The translations under genes and the position numbers were made by a program. 19,790 nt of DNA from Enhygromyxa salina (lineage in GTDB: Bacteria; Myxococcota_A; Polyangia; Nannocystales; Nannocystaceae), in assembly GCF_000737335.2 (NCBI RefSeq), contig NZ_JMCC02000140.1, positions 1 to 19,790 on the forward strand, written 5' to 3'. Below are positions 16,081-19,790 of the stretch, one piece after another (the first letter of the stretch is position 1; each line of letters begins with the position of its first letter). The notes under the pieces were generated by a model, which was not told the DNA's origin, searched no databases, and worked only from the letters and a program-made list of their open reading frames with translations.

Positions 16081-17700
16081 TTCCGCGACGAGCGACAGCC
16101 CAGCCCGGTCGCGCACCGCCACGAACATCGGCTCGGTCGGCGTCGCGGCGGCGGCGATCGACCAGCCAAGCAGGCGCTCGGCGAAGCCGCGTGAACGCAG
16201 CGACTCGGGCAGGTGCTCGGGTCGGTGCAGGTGGACGTCGAGCAGCTCGATCCGCGTGCGGGCGTGCTCGAGCTCGGTGACCTCGAGCCGCAGCTCGGGC
16301 CGCTCGAACACCGCCACGCCGCCTTCGACCCACGCCGTCGCCCGCACGCTGGACTCGAACAGACCGCGAGAGACTTGAACCGGGATCAGCTTCGGGCCGC
16401 GAAGCTCGGCGCGCTTGGGATCCGTGCTGGCAAGCTCGAGCTCCTCGGCTGCCCACTCGAACGCCAACAGCTCGACCGCGGCGAGCTCGCGCTCGCGCGC
16501 GGCCGCCAACAGCTGCTCGATCCTGGCGACGGTGACCGGCTCACCGGGCAGCCCAAGCGCCAGGCCAACGTCCCCGCGCCGAGCGATGAACGGAGCGGGA
16601 CCTTCCCCAGACCCACCCAGTTGCTCGAGCATCCAGCCTTGGACCACCCCAGGCTCGAGGTCTTGCAGCTGCAGCGCCTGCTCGCGGTGATCGACCTCGA
16701 GCAGCGCAAACCCAACCTTGGCGGCGATCAAGCGATTGCGGGCGATCTGCACGGCCGCGTCGGCGTGGTCACAGACCACGAAAGCCCGCCCCAGCTCGGC
16801 CGCGACCACGCCGGTGGTCCCCGAGCCCGCGAACAGATCCGCGACCACGTCGCCGGGGTTGCTCGACGCCGCGATGATCCGCCGCAGCAAGGACTCGTTC
16901 TTTTGCGTGGCCCAGCCGGTCTTCTCGCGCGAGAAGCTCTTGATCTGGATCGAGTCGAGCGACTCACGACCGCTGAGCTCGAGCTCCCCTGCCCCGGCGT
17001 TCCACACGTCTTCGATCGCCACCCCCGGGGCCTTGGCGGCCGTGCCCGCGCGGCGCTCGTAGCTGGCTGGATGGGGCACCCAGGTCTTGTTGAAGGTGAA
17101 CTCGCGCGGATCCTTGGTGTAGAAAAAGATCAGATCGTGGTTGCGGATCCAGTTGCGGGCCATCGTCTTGAAGCCCGAGATCCAGCCGATCCGCCAGACG
17201 ATCTCGCGCTGAAAACAGCCCGGACCAAACACCTCGTCGAGCAGCAGCTTGACCGCGTGACCAACGGTTGGATCAACGTGGACGTACAAGCTGCCGGTTG
17301 GCGACAGCAGCTTGTGGATCAGCCGCAGGCGCGGATCCAGCATGCGCAAGAACCCCGCCAGGCCGCCGTCCCAGGCGTCGTCGAAGGCCGGCAGCCGCAG
17401 CTGGGCGTCGGTGCCCTCGCGCTTGTCGCCAATCCGCCGCAGCAGGGCAAAGCGGTTGCCGGTCGCGAAGGGCGGATCGATGTAGACCAGATCAACGCTG
17501 TGCGGCTCGCGGCGGACCAGGGCCTCGAGCGCAAGCAGGTTGTCCCCGCGGATCAGGCGGTTGGCTGGCGAGGCTTCGGGCGCCGCGGTCCCGATCCGCT
17601 CGCGCTCGAGCAGCTCGGCCCCGTGATCCAGCAGCGGCGCGCGGACACCATCAACGTACTTGCCTGGCCAGCACAGCTCGACGCGATCGTCGTCGCCCAT
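15997..17700 (-). CDS. Beta-class N4/N6 DNA methyltransferase
   Basis: 567 residues. Motif IV, YIDPPF (73-78), precedes the AdoMet-binding motif I, DLFAGSGTTG (288-297), which is the beta-class order (as in type III Mod and many orphan enzymes). Also present are the motif VIII-like HDLIFFYTK (188-196), the TQKNESLLRRIIAASS helix (265-280) and SLYVHVDPTVGHAVK (137-151). The product would methylate adenine N6 or cytosine N4 in a specific site; DPPF fits either. The C-terminal 230 or so residues are unassigned and may hold target recognition. No restriction endonuclease is adjacent, so it looks solitary, with an epigenetic or protective role. The ATG at 17700 has GAGG seven bases upstream, and this Shine-Dalgarno overlaps the stop codon of the cytochrome gene, indicating translational coupling. 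Confidence 0.92.
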   Translation of the reverse strand: MGDDDRVELCWPGKYVDGVRAPLLDHGAELLERERIGTAAPEASPANRLIRGDNLLALEALVRREPHSVDLVYIDPPFATGNRFALLRRIGDKREGTDAQLRLPAFDDAWDGGLAGFLRMLDPRLRLIHKLLSPTGSLYVHVDPTVGHAVKLLLDEVFGPGCFQREIVWRIGWISGFKTMARNWIRNHDLIFFYTKDPREFTFNKTWVPHPASYERRAGTAAKAPGVAIEDVWNAGAGELELSGRESLDSIQIKSFSREKTGWATQKNESLLRRIIAASSNPGDVVADLFAGSGTTGVVAAELGRAFVVCDHADAAVQIARNRLIAAKVGFALLEVDHREQALQLQDLEPGVVQGWMLEQLGGSGEGPAPFIARRGDVGLALGLPGEPVTVARIEQLLAAARERELAAVELLAFEWAAEELELASTDPKRAELRGPKLIPVQVSRGLFESSVRATAWVEGGVAVFERPELRLEVTELEHARTRIELLDVHLHRPEHLPESLRSRGFAERLLGWSIAAAATPTEPMFVAVRDRAGLSLVAELPGRVGDAILAIEDVCGHRHVRRLTPP

Positions 17701-17707
17701 GCCGCAG

Positions 17708-17711
17708 CCTC
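17708..17711 (-). promoter_or_regulatory. Shine-Dalgarno of the methyltransferase overlapping the upstream stop codon
   Basis: On the minus strand TGAGG contains both the TGA stop of the cytochrome gene (17712-17710) and the GAGG element, seven bases before the methyltransferase ATG. This supports a two-gene operon. Confidence 0.6.
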
Positions 17712-18162
17712 ACTCGCCGGGCGCGGCCGCTGGCTCGGGCGGGCGGGCGCGCACGGCCTCGGGGGTCAGGCCCTCGGGCCCAAGCTCCGGGTTTGACAGG
17801 CTGCGCACGTAGCCAACCAAGAGGTTGAGCTCGGGCTCGGAGAACTGATTGCCGAACGCGGGCATCATCTTCTCTTGCCCAGGCGCGACCATGGCCGGCC
17901 GACCTTGCATGATCGCGGCGCGGATCTGCATGTCGCCCAGCGACTCGACGTAGCTGCGGTTGGTCAGGTCGCGGGCCGTTGGCGAAGCCTTGGTGGGGCG
18001 CCCGTCCACACCGTGGCAGCGGGCGCACTGCTGCTCGTAGGTCTGCCGGCCCGACATGGGCTGCTCGGGACCCGCGGCGTCCTTGCAGCCGGCGAGGAGC
18101 AACAAGAGCCCCACCGCCCGCAGCGTTGGCCAACCACAGCGGCTTCGCGACGACGGCATCAT
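17710..18162 (-). CDS. Cytochrome c lipoprotein (class I, single heme)
   Basis: 150 residues starting MMPSSRSRCGW. A lipoprotein signal ends at Cys26 (LLLLLAGC). The heme-binding CxxCH is CARCH (46-50), and a Met in KMMPAFGNQF (99 or 100) is the likely distal ligand. The helix FSEPELNLLVGYVRSL (107-122) is the usual C-terminal helix of class I cytochromes. A Pro/Ala-rich tail follows. It should carry electrons in the periplasm, anchored to a membrane; its partner is unknown. The frame is open much further upstream (to 18489), but that extension crosses a repeat element and has no coding character. It precedes the methyltransferase by nine bases. This pairing with a DNA methyltransferase has no obvious functional logic. 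Confidence 0.88.
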   Translation of the reverse strand: MMPSSRSRCGWPTLRAVGLLLLLAGCKDAAGPEQPMSGRQTYEQQCARCHGVDGRPTKASPTARDLTNRSYVESLGDMQIRAAIMQGRPAMVAPGQEKMMPAFGNQFSEPELNLLVGYVRSLSNPELGPEGLTPEAVRARPPEPAAAPGE

Positions 18163-18301
18163 TGGCCCGCTCGCAGCCAGATCTGAACGCGTTTTCCGGT
18201 GTCCATTGGGGCGCACGACGTGCGGAAAATCTATGGGTGAGCCTCGCACGCAGGCGCATGATTGCGCAGCAGCGGCGCACGTCAAGGCCGGCGCTAGACT
18301 A

Positions 18302-18464
18302 GAGCGCCGATCAGTTTGGAGTCGCGGCGTCAGGTGCGTCTGGGGCCGTTCCTGCCTAGGAGGGAGGCCGAAGCTGTATCCGGCATACTGCGAGCGCCGA
18401 GTCGACAACGGCAGGAGCGGCCCCAGATGTGCCTGGCGTCGTGAATTCAAACTGGTCGGCGCTC
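18302..18464. mobile_element. MITE-like element with 55-bp inverted ends
   Basis: The left arm 18302-18356 and right arm 18410-18464 are inverted repeats, 45 of 55 bases matching, around a 53-bp spacer. Both ends are flanked by TA inside CTAG (18299-18302, 18464-18467), as expected for a TA target duplication of IS630/Tc1-type elements. The ends begin GAGCGCCGAYCAGTTTG. It encodes no transposase. Nine of the ten differences between the arms keep G-U pairing in plus-strand RNA, so a folded RNA is an alternative or additional reading. No family match could be verified. Confidence 0.6.
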
Positions 18465-19354
18465 TAGGGAGCGCTGCGCGAGGGCCCAACCAAGCCGCGC
18501 CGCACCGACACTGCGGGGTTGTCTGGGGCCGCTGAAGACGCTGGGGTCGACTCGGGCGCGGGCGCGGGCGCGGGCGCGGTCCCGGGATCCGCCGCTTCCG
18601 TGGCTTCCGCAGGCACCGGCACGATCGGTGCGGGCGGCGGCGACTCGACGGCTGGCGGCGGCTTGGGCCGAAACTCGGGCGTGAACAGCTCCTGCTGGTC
18701 GAGGATGATGAAGCCCTCTTCGTCGATCAGCACCCCTGGAGGCGGCCGGTAGGCGCCCTCCGCATCGGAGATGCCCAGGCGCAGCGCGAGGCTGTCGTTG
18801 TACACGTCGATCGCGCCCTCGTAGCCCTTGCGAGCCTGGTTGAACACCACGCCCGTGGCGATCCCGAACGCGAGCGTACCCAGCCCACCCCCCAGCAACA
18901 CGCCACTGGTGCCAGACAAGCGCGAGAGATCCAGCCCTTCGCGGGCCGAAGAGGCGATGCCGCCCACCAGCACGATCGCGCTGGCCACCACGAAGCCGGT
19001 GAGCACCCGCGCGGCGCGGATCTTTTTCTCGGGCAGCGCGGCGGCGGAATTGCGATCCGAGCGAAGGATCAGATCCAGCGACTGCCAGCCACGCGGCCGC
19101 GCGCCGAGTTGGTTGCCCTTGGTGTAGCGGACCCCGCGTGCGTCACCTTTGCGGATGATCGCGTTCTCGTCGTAGGCGAGCTCGCGCTCCGTTCGATCTT
19201 CGAGCTGCTCGAGCGCTTCTATGTCCGTGGGGTGTAGCTGCGGCGTGAGACCCATGCAGCCCGACGCGCCCGTAACGGACACGAGCGAGAGCGACAGCGA
19301 CAACGCGAGTGCAGGCGCCCGTACGGGGCGGCGAATTCTCCAGGGCGGACGCAT
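18464..19354 (-). CDS. Putative lipoprotein with two hydrophobic segments and a Pro-rich tail
   Basis: About 296 residues starting MRPPWRIRRP at 19354. A basic N-terminus and hydrophobic core end in a lipobox ASGC (Cys33). A charged region (about 45-110) contains a short coiled-coil-like stretch (IEALEQLEDRTERELAYDE). Two hydrophobic segments follow, LTGFVVASAIVLVGGIA (about 118-134) and GVLLGGGLGTLAFGIATGVV (151-170). After a conserved-looking part (NDSLALRLGISDAEGAYRPP), the C-terminus is a low-complexity Pro/Ala/Glu tail. No family was recognised; an envelope role is likely. The TAG stop is formed by the TA target site plus the first base of the MITE-like element, so the original C-terminus may have been different. 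It lies 26 bases after the gene ending at 19381, likely one operon. Confidence 0.75.
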   Translation of the reverse strand: MRPPWRIRRPVRAPALALSLSLSLVSVTGASGCMGLTPQLHPTDIEALEQLEDRTERELAYDENAIIRKGDARGVRYTKGNQLGARPRGWQSLDLILRSDRNSAAALPEKKIRAARVLTGFVVASAIVLVGGIASSAREGLDLSRLSGTSGVLLGGGLGTLAFGIATGVVFNQARKGYEGAIDVYNDSLALRLGISDAEGAYRPPPGVLIDEEGFIILDQQELFTPEFRPKPPPAVESPPPAPIVPVPAEATEAADPGTAPAPAPAPESTPASSAAPDNPAVSVRRGLVGPSRSAP

Positions 19355-19380
19355 GGCGGTGCGCGAAGGTACCACGTCTG

Positions 19381-19790
19381 TCAGCGAAGCAGGCGATAGC
19401 GCCGCTTGGCACCCGACTCGTCCTCTACGACGCTGAGCAGCGCCGACTGACACGAGCGGGCCGAGCGGGCCGAGCGGGGCTCGTGACGAGGATCGATGCG
19501 CACGGGTGAGCTTGGCGCAGCCGCAGCCGCAGCCGCAGCCGCAGCCGCAGCCGGTTGGGTTGCGGGAGGCTCGGGGGCGGCGCGCTGCACCTCCGAACCA
19601 CCGCCAAGCTTGCGCTCGAGGCGGGCGATCCGCCGTGGGCACGCCAAGCGCGAAGCCCGAGCGACGCGCAGGGCCTCTGCGAAGTCCCGCGCGTGATGCT
19701 CGAGGTGTTTCGCCCAGGCGTCGCTGCTGATCGGACAGCTCGGTCGAGGCTCTCGCCCGCTTGCGGGCGCCTCGGCGTACTGGACGTTGG
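19381..19790 (-). CDS. C-terminal part of a gene with a poly-Ala tract (5' end outside window)
   Basis: The frame is open from the right edge to a TGA at 19381-19383, giving about 136 residues. Visible sequence includes NVQYAEAPASGREPRPSCPI, then AWAKHLEHHARDFAEALRVA, RRIARLERKLGGG, a run of about 12 Ala, and the end SALLSVVEDESGAKRRYRLL. The TTG at 19647 is an internal codon, not the start, because coding-like sequence continues upstream. The helical part before the Ala run may be a coiled coil. No family was recognised. The gene ends 26 bases before the lipoprotein gene and is probably co-transcribed with it. Confidence 0.6.
   Translation of the reverse strand, partial: NVQYAEAPASGREPRPSCPISSDAWAKHLEHHARDFAEALRVARASRLACPRRIARLERKLGGGSEVQRAAPEPPATQPAAAAAAAAAAAAPSSPVRIDPRHEPRSARSARSCQSALLSVVEDESGAKRRYRLLR
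19517..19552. repeat. Six tandem gcagcc hexamers coding poly-Ala
   Basis: Six perfect copies of gcagcc; on the minus strand they read GGC-TGC repeats translated in frame as alanine. Copy-number change would lengthen or shorten the Ala run without a frameshift. Confidence 0.9.

Noticed and set aside
16213..17796. 527-codon plus-strand ORF
   Set aside because: It is antisense to the DNA methyltransferase with its DPPF and FAGSGTT motifs; composition is typical of a high-GC shadow frame.
18163..18489. N-terminal extension of the cytochrome gene
   Set aside because: It runs through the inverted-repeat element; the lipoprotein signal starts at 18162.

Overview
The window looks like a chromosomal segment from a myxobacterium, most likely of the Nannocystineae (Nannocystis/Plesiocystis/Enhygromyxa type). 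This is inferred from very high GC with G/C-ending codons, a membrane-anchored Ser/Thr kinase with a kinesin-light-chain-type TPR tail, a lipoprotein with Cys-rich DUF4215-type repeats and a fibrinogen-like domain, and many small lipoproteins. No rRNA, tRNA or CRISPR array was seen.

Layout. Positions 1-3323: the 3' part of a single-pass membrane TPR protein (+), then a convergent YheS-like ABC-F ATPase (-). Positions 3324-8064: an accessory, decaying region. It holds a cupin gene that has lost its 5' end, two IS91-type transposase remnants sharing a 142-bp direct repeat, an intact fibrinogen-like lipoprotein gene between them, a C-terminal scrap of carB with three single-base frameshifts, and a truncated, frameshifted regulatory-like/PDZ gene. 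Positions 8065-11288: a divergent gene pair. One gene encodes a 562-residue protein joining an N-terminal region with a MACPF/perforin-like signature to a phage tail collar domain with four HxH motifs. The other encodes a trypsin-like serine protease without a signal peptide. Positions 11289-12141: a 5 x 10-bp tandem repeat over the protease stop codon, then a small lipoprotein gene.

Positions 12336-17700: a large Ser/Thr kinase (-), a divergent small DUF1285-like gene (+), and a beta-class DNA methyltransferase (-) whose 3' end overlaps that gene. Positions 17701-19790: a cytochrome c lipoprotein translationally coupled to the methyltransferase, a 163-bp MITE-like element with 55-bp inverted ends, a Pro-rich lipoprotein whose stop codon is made at the element boundary, and the 3' end of a poly-Ala-containing gene (all -).

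How the genes may work together. The kinase, ABC-F protein and TPR protein look like ordinary signalling and translation functions. The most unusual unit is the collar/pore-former-like protein with its divergent protease. By analogy with protease-activated pore formers, the protease could process or gate the MACPF-like region, while the collar/HxH tail could trimerise and bind a target surface. That is inference from domain content and adjacency only. The second notable item is the long inverted repeat at 18302-18464, whose two arms differ almost only by changes that keep G-U pairing in plus-strand RNA.
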